Assembly (NCBI RefSeq): GCF_024399335.1
Contig: NZ_CP075339.1
Span: 1,736,001 to 1,800,000, forward strand
Reading direction: 5' to 3'
From: Leucobacter aridicollis
Lineage (GTDB): Bacteria > Actinomycetota > Actinomycetes > Actinomycetales > Microbacteriaceae
Length of the DNA stretch: 64,000 nucleotides
The notes beneath the pieces are model-generated. The model was not told the DNA's origin, did not search any database, and was given only the letters and a program-made list of their open reading frames with translations. This document shows positions 19,088-28,140 of this stretch, piece after piece. Position 1 is the first letter of the stretch. The number at the start of each line of letters is the position of its first letter. The position numbers and the translations under genes are program-made.

Positions 19088-19567
19088 CTATCGCGCTACA
19101 GGCGGAAGGACTATCGGGGCTGGCCCACCAAGGCCCTGAACGAACCTTTCGAGAAAGCCGCCGACTATGCGCAGCTCCTCACCAGTCATGTCGACCTTCG
19201 CGTCGTGAATCAGGCGAACACCCACGTCAACGAGCCGTTCATACGCGTCTCGCCCCTGGTCCGTCAGCGTGATGTACACCGATCGGCGATCTTGCTCGGT
19301 TACCGTACTCTCGATGAGTTGCGCGTTTCGCAGTCGCGTCAAAGACTTCGACAGGGTCGGGCGTGTGACGCCGAGCATCTCCGCGACGTCTGCAGGGCGC
19401 AACTCGGTTGTACGGGCGCCAAGAATGTAAATCACCCGAATTTCACTATCTTCTATGTCCAGGCCGACACGCTCGGCTACCTGGCCGTCTGAGGGCACTG
19501 CGCCCCACTGGCGGGCAACCGTCGCGAGTGCGCCCAGCATCTGCCGTTCGATCTCTCGCATGCACAC
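19088..19567 (-). CDS. MarR family transcriptional regulator
   Basis: A 159-residue winged-helix protein. The recognition region ELRPADVAEMLGVTRPTLSKSLTRL (about residues 55-80) and the wing TEQDRRSVYITLTDQGRDAY are characteristic of MarR. The first possible start is GTG at 19567, with ATG at 19561 two codons later; neither has a clear ribosome site. It is divergent from valS, and inverted repeats lie in between. MarR proteins often repress themselves and a neighbour until a small ligand binds, but no obvious efflux or catabolic target is adjacent here. Confidence 0.88.
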   Translation of the reverse strand: MCMREIERQMLGALATVARQWGAVPSDGQVAERVGLDIEDSEIRVIYILGARTTELRPADVAEMLGVTRPTLSKSLTRLRNAQLIESTVTEQDRRSVYITLTDQGRDAYERLVDVGVRLIHDAKVDMTGEELRIVGGFLERFVQGLGGPAPIVLPPVAR

Positions 19568-19583
19568 AGTCTATATAGGTTGC

Positions 19584-19608
19584 GCACAACACAACTACTT
19601 TCTTGTGC
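19584..19608. promoter_or_regulatory. Candidate MarR operator
   Basis: The inverted repeat GCACAA (19584-19589) and TTGTGC (19603-19608) lies 17-41 bases upstream of the MarR start. A second partial symmetry (GTTG/CAAC at 19579-19590) overlaps it. The position fits autoregulation, but the spacer of 13 bases is long for a single MarR dimer. Confidence 0.35.
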
Positions 19609-19749
19609 AGGACGACGATAGACTTGGGCGAAACCCCTTCAGGCACCAGAGTCGATCAGAGATCAGCTCGCTTACGCGGTGCCGTCCACATCGAACCCGA
19701 CACGCGCGCTTACGTCGCGCGATCTGTCGAGAAAACGGAGCCCAGGTAC

Positions 19750-22335
19750 ATGAGCGCGATCCCTGACAAGCCGGCACTCGAGGGACTCGAAGCAAAGTGG
19801 GGGGCGATTTGGGAAGAATCCGGCACCTACGCTTTCGATCGCGAAGGCGCTGCCCGCGGTGATGTCTACAGCATCGACACTCCCCCTCCGACCGCGTCGG
19901 GCTCGCTGCACGTCGGGCACGTGTTCTCGTACACACACACTGACACGGTCGCGCGCTACAAGCGCATGAATGGCAAGCGCGTCTTCTACCCGATGGGCTG
20001 GGACGACAACGGCCTGCCCACCGAGCGTCGCGTGCAGAACTACTACGGCGTGCGCTGCGATCCCTCGCTGCCCTATGTCGAGGACTTCGTGCCGCCGCAT
20101 GATGGCGGCGACGGCAAGAGCATCAAGGCTGCCGACCAGCAGCCGATCTCACGCCGTAACTTCATCGAGCTCTGCGAGCGACTCACGATCGAGGATGAAA
20201 AGCAGTTCGAGGCGCTGTGGCGCACTCTTGGCCTGTCAGTCGATTGGAAGCAGACCTATCGCACGATTGGCGCCGACTCGCTCCGCGCTTCCCAGCTCGC
20301 ATTCCTGCGCAACATTGAGCGCGGTGAGGCGTACCAAGCGCAGGCTCCGACGCTGTGGGATATCACCTTCCGCACCGCAGTAGCCCAGGCAGAGCTTGAG
20401 GATCGTGAGCAGCCGAGTGCGTACCACACGCTCGCATTCCACAAGTCGGACGGATCCGGCGACATTCTTATTGACACGACGCGCCCCGAGATGCTCGCGG
20501 CCTGCGTCGCGCTCGTCGCCCACCCTGACGACGAGCGCTTCAAGCCGCTCTTCGGTACGACGGTTCGCACGCCGATCTTTGACGTTGAGGTGCCGATCGT
20601 CGCCCACCACCTCGCGAAGCAGGACAAGGGCACCGGCATTGCGATGATCTGCACCTTCGGCGACGTCACCGACGTGATCTGGTGGCGAGAGCTCGACCTT
20701 CCGAACCGCGCGATCCTCGGTTTCGACGGCCGCGTCATCAGCGAAGCGCCGACGGCGATCACCTCAGAGTCAGGCCGCGAGGCGTACGCCCAGATCGCAG
20801 GCAAGACTGTGTTCAGCGCGAAGCAGACCATGGTTGAACTGCTGCAGGCATCAGGTGAGCTCACCGGCGAGATTCGCAAGATCACGCACCCCGTGAAGTT
20901 CTTCGAGAAGGGCGATAAGCCCCTCGAGATCGTGTCGACCCGTCAGTGGTACATCAAGAACGGCGCCCGCGACGAGGCGCTGCGCGAGCGGCTGCTCGCG
21001 CACGGCAAGGAACTCGAGTGGCACCCCGACTTCATGCGTGTGCGCTACGAGAACTGGGTCGAGGGGCTCTCCGGCGACTGGCTGATTTCACGCCAGCGGT
21101 TCTTCGGCGTGCCGATCCCCGTCTGGTACCCGCTGGACGCGGACGGCAACCCAGTCTTCGACGAGCCGATCGTGCCGGCAGCGGACACACTACCCGTTGA
21201 CCCCTCGAGCGATGTTCCGGCAGGCTACACCGCCGAGCAGCGTGGTGTTCCAGGCGGCTTCCAAGGTGAGGTCGACGTCATGGACACCTGGGCCACCTCG
21301 TCGCTCACGCCGCAGCTCGCGGGCGGCTGGGAGCGCGACGAGGAACTCTACGACCTGGTCTACCCGTTTGACCTTCGCCCGCAGGGCCAAGACATCATCC
21401 GCACCTGGCTGTTCTCGACGTTGCTGCGTTCCGAGCTCGAGTCCGGCACTCTTCCCTGGCGTCACGCGGGCATCTCGGGCTGGATCCTCGATCCCGACCG
21501 CAAGAAGATGTCGAAGTCGAAGGGCAACGTCGTCACTCCGGCAGGCATGCTCGACCAGCACGGTTCAGATGCCGTCCGCTACTGGGCAGCCTCGGCGAAG
21601 CTCGGCACCGATGCATCATTCGACCCGCAGAACCCGACGCAGATCAAGATCGGCCGCAGGCTCGCAATCAAGCTGCTGAACGCCGCAAAGTTCACGCTGT
21701 CGTTCGACGCGAGCTCGGCTGGCACTGTGTCGGAGCCGCTCGACAGGTCGATGCTCGCTGGCCTCGCCAGCGTCATCGCAGATGCGACTCGCGCGTTCGA
21801 ATCTTACGATCACGCCCGTGCGCTCGAGCTCACCGAGTCTTCGTTCTGGACCTTCTGTGACGACTACCTCGAACTCGTCAAAGAGCGTGCACACGGTGGC
21901 ACCGGCCAGGCGCAGGCCTCAGCAGTAACCACCCTGCGCGCGGCACTGTCGGTGTACGTGCGTCTGCTCGCGCCGTTCCTTCCCTACGCGACCGAGGAGG
22001 TGTGGTCGTGGTTTGAGCAGGGCTCGGTCCACACCGCGAACTGGCCCCTCGCAACGGAGCTCGACGAGTTCATCGGAGCCGATGCGGACGCGGGGCTCTT
22101 GGCTCTCGTTGGCGGTGCGCTCATCGGTGTCCGCGGAGCGAAGACAGACGCAAAGGTGTCGCAGCGCACCGCTGTCACTCTCGCAGTGATTCACGCGCCA
22201 GCAGCCGACGCCGCGCGACTTGAGCTCGCCGCAAGCGATCTCGCGGACGTAGGGCGGATCGCCGAGCTCCGCATCGAGGCTGCCGATGTCGCTGAGGCAC
22301 AGGTGGCCGAGATCACCGTCGAGTCCGCAGAGTAA
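19750..22335 (+). CDS. valS: Valyl-tRNA synthetase
   Basis: ValS charges tRNA-Val. From ATG 19750 (GGAG upstream) it has 861 residues starting MSAIPDKPALEGLEAKWG. An upstream in-frame extension to 19603 is not conserved-looking. The class I HIGH motif appears as HVGH at residues 54-57 and the KMSKS loop as KKMSKSKGNVV. The editing domain between them includes DTTRPEMLAACVALVAHP, and the anticodon-binding domain follows. A short helical C-terminal region ends in an acidic tail. Small downstream genes follow 31 bases after its stop. I see no T-box in its leader. Confidence 0.96.
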   Translation: MSAIPDKPALEGLEAKWGAIWEESGTYAFDREGAARGDVYSIDTPPPTASGSLHVGHVFSYTHTDTVARYKRMNGKRVFYPMGWDDNGLPTERRVQNYYGVRCDPSLPYVEDFVPPHDGGDGKSIKAADQQPISRRNFIELCERLTIEDEKQFEALWRTLGLSVDWKQTYRTIGADSLRASQLAFLRNIERGEAYQAQAPTLWDITFRTAVAQAELEDREQPSAYHTLAFHKSDGSGDILIDTTRPEMLAACVALVAHPDDERFKPLFGTTVRTPIFDVEVPIVAHHLAKQDKGTGIAMICTFGDVTDVIWWRELDLPNRAILGFDGRVISEAPTAITSESGREAYAQIAGKTVFSAKQTMVELLQASGELTGEIRKITHPVKFFEKGDKPLEIVSTRQWYIKNGARDEALRERLLAHGKELEWHPDFMRVRYENWVEGLSGDWLISRQRFFGVPIPVWYPLDADGNPVFDEPIVPAADTLPVDPSSDVPAGYTAEQRGVPGGFQGEVDVMDTWATSSLTPQLAGGWERDEELYDLVYPFDLRPQGQDIIRTWLFSTLLRSELESGTLPWRHAGISGWILDPDRKKMSKSKGNVVTPAGMLDQHGSDAVRYWAASAKLGTDASFDPQNPTQIKIGRRLAIKLLNAAKFTLSFDASSAGTVSEPLDRSMLAGLASVIADATRAFESYDHARALELTESSFWTFCDDYLELVKERAHGGTGQAQASAVTTLRAALSVYVRLLAPFLPYATEEVWSWFEQGSVHTANWPLATELDEFIGADADAGLLALVGGALIGVRGAKTDAKVSQRTAVTLAVIHAPAADAARLELAASDLADVGRIAELRIEAADVAEAQVAEITVESAE

Positions 22336-22366
22336 CGCCGACTCACACCAGAGAACGAGGGATCGC

Positions 22367-22699
22367 ATGCAGCTCGGGTCACGCTGGCAGGTGGGGCAGC
22401 CACCGCACCCCGGAGTGCCCGAGCTGCTGCATGCGGCCGTCGCTGCAGCTGAGCGCCAGCTTAAAGGTGGCCCCCAGGTGGGTCACCACGGGGGTTCCTG
22501 GACGCTTACATGGCTTGAGGGGCGCCCTCGTGTTGAGCTCTTCGACACATCAGGTCGAGTGAGAGCCGACATCGGCATCGATGCTGACGGTACTGTGATC
22601 GAGCGTGCCTTTCCGGCCCACGACGCAGAACTGGCAGCACCGGCCACCGGGACAGCTATCGGTGAGAACGACGATGACGACGACGATTGGTTGAGCTGA
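22367..22699 (+). CDS. Small conserved-looking hypothetical protein after valS
   Basis: A 110-residue soluble protein from ATG 22367 (ACGAGGGA upstream), 31 bases after valS and one base before the lipoprotein gene, so all three probably form one transcript. The middle (GGSWTLTWLEGRPRVELFDTSGRVRADIGIDADGTVIE) alternates like beta-strands, and the end is a striking acidic run of six Asp followed by WLS. I do not recognise the family. The close packing and normal codon use argue that it is a real gene. Confidence 0.65.
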   Translation: MQLGSRWQVGQPPHPGVPELLHAAVAAAERQLKGGPQVGHHGGSWTLTWLEGRPRVELFDTSGRVRADIGIDADGTVIERAFPAHDAELAAPATGTAIGENDDDDDDWLS

Positions 22700-22700
22700 T

Positions 22701-23192
22701 ATGACGAAGACGAATCGCCTCGGAGCCGGGGCCGCAGCACTCGGGCTCGCTGCCGTGCTCCTCGCGGGGTGCGCGCCCGAGCCAGGAACGGTGGCCCCGG
22801 ACGGTAGGGACCTCACGGAAAAGGTCGAGCCCGAAGGCGGGAGCTGGACTGAACCGAACCCAGAGGAGGCCTACGAGAAGTCGGCGGAGCTCCCAGATGG
22901 CTTCCCCGAGGGCTTCGTGGTTCCCGAGGGCGCGGTCGTCGACGACGCAGGCAACCGCGACTTTGGAAGCTGGTACGTCGTGCTTAGTGCAGCCGACAAG
23001 GCTGCAGCTGACACGCTTTGGGACTCCGTGGTTTCGGGCTCAGGCTTTTCAGCCTCGGACGAGGCCTCGACAGGTGACGGCGGCCGCACAGCAACGCTTG
23101 TCTCGCCAGCGCTCGAAGTCACCGCGGTGACGATGGCGGGCGACGACGGCGCGATCCTGCTGAGCTACGACATCACTGAGGTCGTGGGCTAG
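22701..23192 (+). CDS. Putative lipoprotein of unknown function
   Basis: A 163-residue secreted protein. The signal peptide ends in lipobox LLAGC (Cys24), predicting membrane anchoring after lipidation. The mature part is acidic and ends with a region ([20 protein letters not shown] and later [20 protein letters not shown]) that resembles a small alpha/beta sandwich, but I cannot assign a family. Its stop overlaps the convergent clpX stop by four bases. Confidence 0.75.
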   Translation: MTKTNRLGAGAAALGLAAVLLAGCAPEPGTVAPDGRDLTEKVEPEGGSWTEPNPEEAYEKSAELPDGFPEGFVVPEGAVVDDAGNRDFGSWYVVLSAADKAAADTLWDSVVSGSGFSASDEASTGDGGRTATLVSPALEVTAVTMAGDDGAILLSYDITEVVG

Positions 23193-24460
23193 GCGCTCTC
23201 TCGCCCACTCTCGGCCATCACGAGCAGGGGCGGAGCCTCCTCGAGCACTGCCTCGCGCGTAACAACAACCTTCGCCACGTCGTCGTTCGACGGCACCTCG
23301 AACATTACCGGCCCAAGTACGGTCTCGAGAATGGATCTCAGTCCGCGGGCACCAGTCTTTCGAGCTACAGCGAGGTTCGCGATCTCGGCGAGGGCCGCAT
23401 CCTCGAATTCGAGTTCGACATCGTCGAGCTCGAACATTCGCTGGAACTGTTTCACGAGCGCATTCTTCGGCTCGGTGAGGATTCGCTGGAGGGCAACTGT
23501 GTCGAGCGGGTCAACTGTTGCGATGACTGGGAGCCGGCCAATGAATTCGGGAATCAGGCCGAACCTATGGAGATCTTCAGGCTGCACCTCGGCGAAGAGC
23601 TCAGACTCGTCTCGTTTGCTTCCCATCGGCGTGCCAAACCCGATACCGCCCTTTCCGAGGCGCTGGGCGATGATCTCTTCGAGCCCGGAGAAAGCGCCGG
23701 CGACAATAAAGAGCACATTCGTTGTATCGAGCTGGATGAACTCTTGGTTCGGGTGCTTGCGGCCACCCTGGGGCGGGATTGAGGCGACAGTACCCTCAAG
23801 GATCTTCAGCAGAGCCTGCTGTACTCCTTCGCCTGAGACGTCACGGGTGATCGATGGGTTCTCTGCCTTGCGCGTGATCTTGTCGATCTCGTCGATGTAG
23901 ATGATGCCAGTCTCGGCGCGCTGGACGTCGAAGTCGGCTGCCTGAAGTAGCTTCAGGAGGATATTCTCGACGTCCTCGCCGACGTAGCCAGCCTCTGTGA
24001 GCGCCGTCGCGTCTGCGACTGCAAAAGGAACGCCGAGTTGACGCGCGAGCGACTGCGCGAGGTATGTCTTGCCACACCCCGTCGGCCCGATCATCATGAT
24101 GTTCGACTTCGCGATCTCAACCTGTTCGTTGGCGAACTCGGCGCTGGTGATTGCGCTCGCGGCGCGAACACGCTTGTAATGGTTGTAGACCGCCACTGCG
24201 AGCGACTGCTTCGCGCGCTCTTGCCCGATCACGTACTGATCGAGAAAGCCCGCGATCTCACGGGGCTTGTGAAGCGTGAAGTCAGACGACTCCGCGGGCT
24301 GGTGCTCGGAGAGTCGTTCTTCGATGATCTCGTTGCACAGCGCGACGCACTCGTCGCAGATGTAGATCTGCGGGCCAGCGATGAGCTGGGCGACCTGCTT
24401 CTGAGACTTACCGCAGAAAGAGCACTTCAGCACTTCGCTGCTTTCGCCAATACGCGCCAT
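23189..24460 (-). CDS. clpX: ATP-dependent Clp protease ATP-binding subunit ClpX
   Basis: ClpX unfolds tagged substrates and feeds them to ClpP. The 423-residue protein begins with a C4 zinc-binding domain (CSFCGKSQ and ICDECV; Cys13, 16, 35, 38). The AAA+ domain has Walker A GPTGCGKT, Walker [11 protein letters not shown], the pore-loop region [14 protein letters not shown], and sensor residues in [11 protein letters not shown]. It is the last gene of the leftward set tig, clpP1, clpP2, clpX. A hairpin separates it from clpP2, so it may have its own promoter. Confidence 0.97.
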   Translation of the reverse strand: MARIGESSEVLKCSFCGKSQKQVAQLIAGPQIYICDECVALCNEIIEERLSEHQPAESSDFTLHKPREIAGFLDQYVIGQERAKQSLAVAVYNHYKRVRAASAITSAEFANEQVEIAKSNIMMIGPTGCGKTYLAQSLARQLGVPFAVADATALTEAGYVGEDVENILLKLLQAADFDVQRAETGIIYIDEIDKITRKAENPSITRDVSGEGVQQALLKILEGTVASIPPQGGRKHPNQEFIQLDTTNVLFIVAGAFSGLEEIIAQRLGKGGIGFGTPMGSKRDESELFAEVQPEDLHRFGLIPEFIGRLPVIATVDPLDTVALQRILTEPKNALVKQFQRMFELDDVELEFEDAALAEIANLAVARKTGARGLRSILETVLGPVMFEVPSNDDVAKVVVTREAVLEEAPPLLVMAESGRESA

Positions 24461-24521
24461 ATTCCGAAACCTCCTCGCGCCGCATGTACGCTTCGAGCCT
24501 AGTAGTGACCCCCGACAATGA

Positions 24522-24559
24522 CTGACGGCGCGCCGCCGTTGTGGGCCGCGCGCCGTCAG
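24522..24559. terminator. Hairpin between clpP2 and clpX
   Basis: An 11-bp perfect stem (CTGACGGCGCG at 24522-24532 with its complement at 24549-24559) follows the clpP2 stop on the leftward strand. A true T tract is lacking, so it may only partly reduce read-through into clpX. Confidence 0.55.
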
Positions 24560-24589
24560 CTTGTAATCACACTGTTATCGTTGCTCTCG

Positions 24590-25261
24590 CTACTGAGCGA
24601 TGACGGGCTGCGGATTCTTCCGGCTCGTCAGCACCTGGTCGACAAGGCCATACTCGAACGCCTCCTGGGCGCTCAGGATCTTGTCACGGTCGATGTCATT
24701 GTGAACTTCCTCGATCGAACGCTTCGAGTGCTTGGACAGTGTCTCCTCAAGCCACTCACGCATCCGCTGGATCTCGCGTGCCTGGATCTCGATGTCTGAT
24801 GCCTGGCCGTGACCACCCTGCCCGCTTGACGGCTGGTGGATGAGTACACGAGCGTTTGGAAGCGCCAGGCGCTTGCCAGGGGTGCCGCCGGCGAGCAGAA
24901 CGGCGGCTGCCGATGCAGCCTGGCCCAGGCAGACAGTCTGAATGTGCGGCCGGACATACTGCATCGTGTCGTAGATCGCGGTCATCGCAGTGAACGATCC
25001 GCCCGGTGAGTTGATGTACATCGTGATGTCGCGTTCAGGGTCCTGGCTCTCGAGCACGAGCAGCTGGGCCATCACGTCGTCGGCGGAGGCGTCGTCAACC
25101 TGGACACCCAGGAAGATGATGCGGTCTTCGAAAAGCTTTGCGTACGGGTCCTGGCGCTTGAAACCGTACGCCGTGCGCTCCTCGAACGTGGGCAGTACGT
25201 AACGCGAGTCGGGCATCATGCGATCGGCAGAGCCACCCTGCGGCATGTAGAGATTCGTCAT
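24590..25261 (-). CDS. clpP2: ATP-dependent Clp protease proteolytic subunit ClpP2
   Basis: The second serine protease subunit of the Clp core. The 223-residue protein has catalytic Ser117 in GQAASAAA and His142 in [10 protein letters not shown], with the MYINSPGG handle region. Actinobacterial ClpP1 and ClpP2 form mixed two-ring tetradecamers. The long N-terminal segment before the first conserved strand (about 45 residues) includes a propeptide-like stretch. It follows clpP1 by 21 bases and is co-transcribed with it. Confidence 0.95.
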   Translation of the reverse strand: MTNLYMPQGGSADRMMPDSRYVLPTFEERTAYGFKRQDPYAKLFEDRIIFLGVQVDDASADDVMAQLLVLESQDPERDITMYINSPGGSFTAMTAIYDTMQYVRPHIQTVCLGQAASAAAVLLAGGTPGKRLALPNARVLIHQPSSGQGGHGQASDIEIQAREIQRMREWLEETLSKHSKRSIEEVHNDIDRDKILSAQEAFEYGLVDQVLTSRKNPQPVIAQ

Positions 25262-25282
25262 AATTTCTGTTTTCCTATCGGA

Positions 25283-25867
25283 CTACTTGCTCGTACCGCC
25301 GCCGCCGACAACCTCGGAGGCGGAATCCCTAATGAAGTCGACGAAGCCGTACTCGAGGGCTTCCTCGGCGGTAAACCAGCGGTCGCGATCGCCGTCTTCG
25401 TTGATCTGCTCGACGGTCTTACCCGTCTGCTTCGCGGTGATCTCGGCGAGGCGATTCTTCATCGAGACGATGAGCTGCGCTTGCGTCTGAATGTCGCTCG
25501 CGGTGCCACCGAAGCCGCCGTGGGGCTGGTGCAGCAGCACGCGGGCGTTTGGCGTGATGTAGCGCTTGCCTCGTGTGCCCGCGGTCAGCAGGAACTGGCC
25601 CATCGACGCGGCCATACCGATGCCGACGGTCACGATGTCGTTCGGCACGAAGCTCATGGTGTCGTAGATAGCCATGCCTGCGGTGATCGAACCGCCTGGC
25701 GAATTGATGTACAGATAGATGTCGGCTTCCGGATCCTCCGCTGCAAGGAGCAGGATCTTTGCGCAGATCTCATTTGCGTTGTCGTCGCGCACCTCAGACC
25801 CGAGCCAGATGATTCGGTCTTTCAGCAGGCGGTCGAACACGCTGTTCACGGGCGACTGTTCAGCCAT
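25283..25867 (-). CDS. clpP1: ATP-dependent Clp protease proteolytic subunit ClpP1
   Basis: The first Clp protease subunit, 194 residues from ATG 25867 ([15 protein letters not shown]), with GGAG seven bases upstream. The same frame stays open back to 26029 through a poly-C run but that part is not coding. Catalytic Ser88 lies in GMAASMGQ and His113 in [10 protein letters not shown]. The short C-terminus ends in a glycine-rich VVGGGGTSK. It is upstream of clpP2 in a leftward operon whose promoter region holds the G20/C20 tract. Confidence 0.95.
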   Translation of the reverse strand: MAEQSPVNSVFDRLLKDRIIWLGSEVRDDNANEICAKILLLAAEDPEADIYLYINSPGGSITAGMAIYDTMSFVPNDIVTVGIGMAASMGQFLLTAGTRGKRYITPNARVLLHQPHGGFGGTASDIQTQAQLIVSMKNRLAEITAKQTGKTVEQINEDGDRDRWFTAEEALEYGFVDFIRDSASEVVGGGGTSK

Positions 25868-25951
25868 TCGGCGCTCCATTCGTAAGTTGCTTGATTCGAG
25901 AGTATCGACTGCGAAAGGCGCGCGCTCGCGTGTTCGCCGTGGGCGTTGTTC

Positions 25952-25971
25952 GGGGGGGGGGGGGGGGGGGG
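25952..25971. repeat. 20-base G homopolymer upstream of clpP1
   Basis: Twenty consecutive G (C on the coding strand of clpP1) lie 84 bases upstream of the clpP1 start and 22 bases from the tig terminator hairpin. It is the longest homopolymer I notice in the window. Tracts of this kind slip in replication and also confuse sequencing, so its exact length is unsafe. Confidence 0.9.
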
Positions 25972-25993
25972 CGCCGTGTTCGCTGCAAACGAA

Positions 25994-26024
25994 GAAGTCC
26001 CCGGCCAATCTGGCCGAGGACTTC
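25994..26024 (-). terminator. Terminator after tig
   Basis: The leftward transcript can form GAAGTCC-(T)-CGGCC/GGCCG-(G)-GGACTTC with a short loop, followed by TTCGTTT. It begins 23 bases after the tig stop codon and should separate tig from clpP1P2. Confidence 0.75.
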
Positions 26025-26047
26025 CCCAATCTCTGCTGAGCGAAGAG

Positions 26048-27586
26048 TTACTTCTCTTCCGCTGCTGCCTTCTTCGCAGCGCGGGTTGCTGCAGCCTTCT
26101 TCGCAGCTGCCGAGCGGGCGGCCTTCTTGGCCTCCTCATCGGCGTCAGCTGCGGGAGCCTCGTCCTTCGAAGCCGCCTTCTTGGCTGGCGTCTTCTTGGC
26201 CGGCTTCTCGGCCTCGTCTGCCGGTGCGGCAGCCTTCTTTGCCGGAGCCTTCTTCGCGGGCTTCTCTGCAGCAGGTGCCTCGGGGGCCTCTTCAGCCTCG
26301 TCCTCGGTATCGACTGCGACGAACGCGCCAAGGTCTACAGCCTTGCCAGCCTTGTCGGTGACAGTTGCCTTGCCGAGCGCCACAGCGAGAGCCTTGTTGC
26401 GGGTGACCTCAGCGAGGATCACCTGCAGCTGGTTGCCCTGGCTGATCGCCTGCAGGAACTGCGTGGGCTCCATGCCGTACTGCTGCGCCGACTGGTAGAT
26501 GTAGTCGGAGAGCTCTGCCTGTGTCGGGGTCACGTCTTCGCGCTCGGCGATCGCGTCGAGCAGAAGCTCCATCTGGATCTGCTTCTCGCTCGCCACGCGA
26601 ACCTCTGCACGGTGCTCGTCGTCTTCGAGGCGGCCTTCACCCTCGAGGTGGCGGTGCACCTCCTCCTCGACGAGCTCCTCCGAAATCGGGATATCGGCCT
26701 GCTCGATGAGCGTCTCAGTGAAGATGTCGCGTGCCTGACGGCCCTGCGCGAAGACCGACGCCTGTGAGACCTGATCCTTGAGGCTCTCGCGCAGCTCTGC
26801 GATGGTGTCGAACTCGCTCGCAAGCTGTGCGAACTCGTCGTCAGCCTCGGGAAGCTCGCGCTCCTTCACTGCGGTGAGCGTGAGCTCAACCTCAGCGTCC
26901 TGGCCTTCGTACTCGCCGCCAAGCAGCTGCGAGGTGAAGTTCGTTGTCTCCCCCGCGGTGAGCGTCTCGACAGCCTCGTCGGTACCTGCGAGGAGGTTAC
27001 CTGCGCCGACCTCGTACGATACTCCGCTTGCCTTGTCTACTTCCTTGCCGTCGACCTTCGCGGTGAGGTCGAGTTCAACGAAGTCGCCGGTCTTGGCCGG
27101 ACGATCGACAGTAACAAGGGTTCCGAACCGCTCACGGAGGCTTGTGAGCTCTGCCTCGACAGCAGCTTCGTCGATCTCCGCCTCGTCGACGGTGATTGCG
27201 AGACCGTCGTAGTCGGGGAGGGTGAACTCGGGGCGAACCTCAACCTCGAAGAGGAGAACGAGTTCACTCGAAGCATCGGCTGCTGCCGGCATCGATTCGA
27301 TGTCTGCTGAGGGGCGACCCATCGGGCGCACGCCTGCCTCGGCAACTGCAGCCTGGTAGAAATCGTCGAGCGAGTGGTTCACTGCCTCGGAGATGACTGA
27401 ATCGCGGCCGAAGCGCTGGTCGATGATCTGTGCCGGTGCCTTGCCCTTGCGGAAGCCTGGGATCGAAACCTGCTCGGCGATCGACTTGTACGCGTTCTTC
27501 AGGTACGGAGCGAGCTCATCCTGCGTGACGGTAACGGTCAGCTTCGTGCGGGTCGGTGTGAGCTTTTCAGCTTTCGTCTTCGGCAA
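26048..27586 (-). CDS. tig: Trigger factor with Lys/Ala-rich C-terminal tail
   Basis: Trigger factor binds the ribosome exit tunnel and chaperones nascent chains. The 512-residue protein has the N-terminal ribosome-binding domain with ISIPGFRKGKAP-like text (VSIPGFRKGKAPAQII, residues 38-53), an FKBP-type prolyl isomerase domain in the middle and a helical C-terminal substrate domain. Beyond about residue 430 comes a roughly 80-residue low-complexity tail of repeated AEKPAKKAPAKKA-type units, like the tail of histone H1 or of actinobacterial HU proteins. Most trigger factors lack this. The gene sits upstream of clpP1P2 and clpX, the usual proteostasis order. Confidence 0.95.
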   Translation of the reverse strand: MPKTKAEKLTPTRTKLTVTVTQDELAPYLKNAYKSIAEQVSIPGFRKGKAPAQIIDQRFGRDSVISEAVNHSLDDFYQAAVAEAGVRPMGRPSADIESMPAAADASSELVLLFEVEVRPEFTLPDYDGLAITVDEAEIDEAAVEAELTSLRERFGTLVTVDRPAKTGDFVELDLTAKVDGKEVDKASGVSYEVGAGNLLAGTDEAVETLTAGETTNFTSQLLGGEYEGQDAEVELTLTAVKERELPEADDEFAQLASEFDTIAELRESLKDQVSQASVFAQGRQARDIFTETLIEQADIPISEELVEEEVHRHLEGEGRLEDDEHRAEVRVASEKQIQMELLLDAIAEREDVTPTQAELSDYIYQSAQQYGMEPTQFLQAISQGNQLQVILAEVTRNKALAVALGKATVTDKAGKAVDLGAFVAVDTEDEAEEAPEAPAAEKPAKKAPAKKAAAPADEAEKPAKKTPAKKAASKDEAPAADADEEAKKAARSAAAKKAAATRAAKKAAAEEK

Positions 27587-27647
27587 TTTGGCCTCTCATC
27601 GTCGGATCATGCTGCTATCAGCCAGTATCGGGCCAATAGACCCTTGT

Positions 27648-27721
27648 CGGGGCGACAGGATTCGAACCTGCGACCTCCCGCTCCCAAAGCGGGCGCTCTA
27701 GCCAAGCTGAGCTACGCCCCG
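27648..27721 (-). tRNA. tRNA-Pro(TGG)
   Basis: A 74-base cloverleaf with a 7-bp acceptor stem (CGGGGCG/CGCCCCG), D-arm GTAGCTCAGCTTGGCTAGAG, anticodon TGG in CTTTGGGAG and T-loop GGTTCGAATCC. CCA is not encoded. It lies 61 bases upstream of tig on the same strand and may be co-transcribed with it. Confidence 0.96.
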
Positions 27722-27949
27722 AGACTCTCGTCTCTCGGTTGCGCTCACAGCGCGCAACCTGACCAATCCTAGTCCAAACCAGAGCAAATCAGCACACTGG
27801 GCGGCGTTTGCGGAGCAAATGCGTAGAAAAATGGCGGAAACACGCGGCAGAGCGGGTCCTCCGGGAGTGTCATCGCCTGCCTCGAAATCGAACTCCCCGG
27901 GTTCCTCACAGCATCAGCCGGCCCAGAATCCAGTTCCCCGAACAGCAGA

Positions 27950-27975
27950 AAGCCCCTCACTGAAGTGAGGGGCTT
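27950..27975 (-). terminator. Terminator after tRNA-Gly(TCC)
   Basis: An 11-bp perfect stem AAGCCCCTCAC/GTGAGGGGCTT with loop of four bases follows the tRNA-Gly 3' end by five bases, and a TTTCTG run comes after it on the leftward strand. Confidence 0.85.
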
Positions 27976-27980
27976 ATTGG

Positions 27981-28051
27981 AGGGGATGACGGGAATCGAA
28001 CCCGCGTAATCAGTTTGGAAGACTGAGGCTCTACCATTGAGCTACATCCCC
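27981..28051 (-). tRNA. tRNA-Gly(TCC)
   Basis: A 71-base cloverleaf with acceptor stem GGGGATG/CATCCCC, D-arm TAGCTCAATGGTAGAGC, anticodon TCC in GTCTTCCAAAC and T-arm CGGGTTCGATTCCCG. CCA is not encoded. A strong terminator follows directly. Confidence 0.95.
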
Positions 28052-28140
28052 ACACCGCGAAATCGGTGCGACGCTTGCGCGACTCATCGAGCATACTGCA
28101 TGTTCGCTCCCTCGCGCGAACGCGCCTGCATCCCGGCGCG

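Noticed and set aside
25868..26029. N-terminal extension of ClpP1 through the poly-C run
   Set aside because: It would begin inside the tig terminator and encode six prolines from the homopolymer. The ATG at 25867 has a proper ribosome site.
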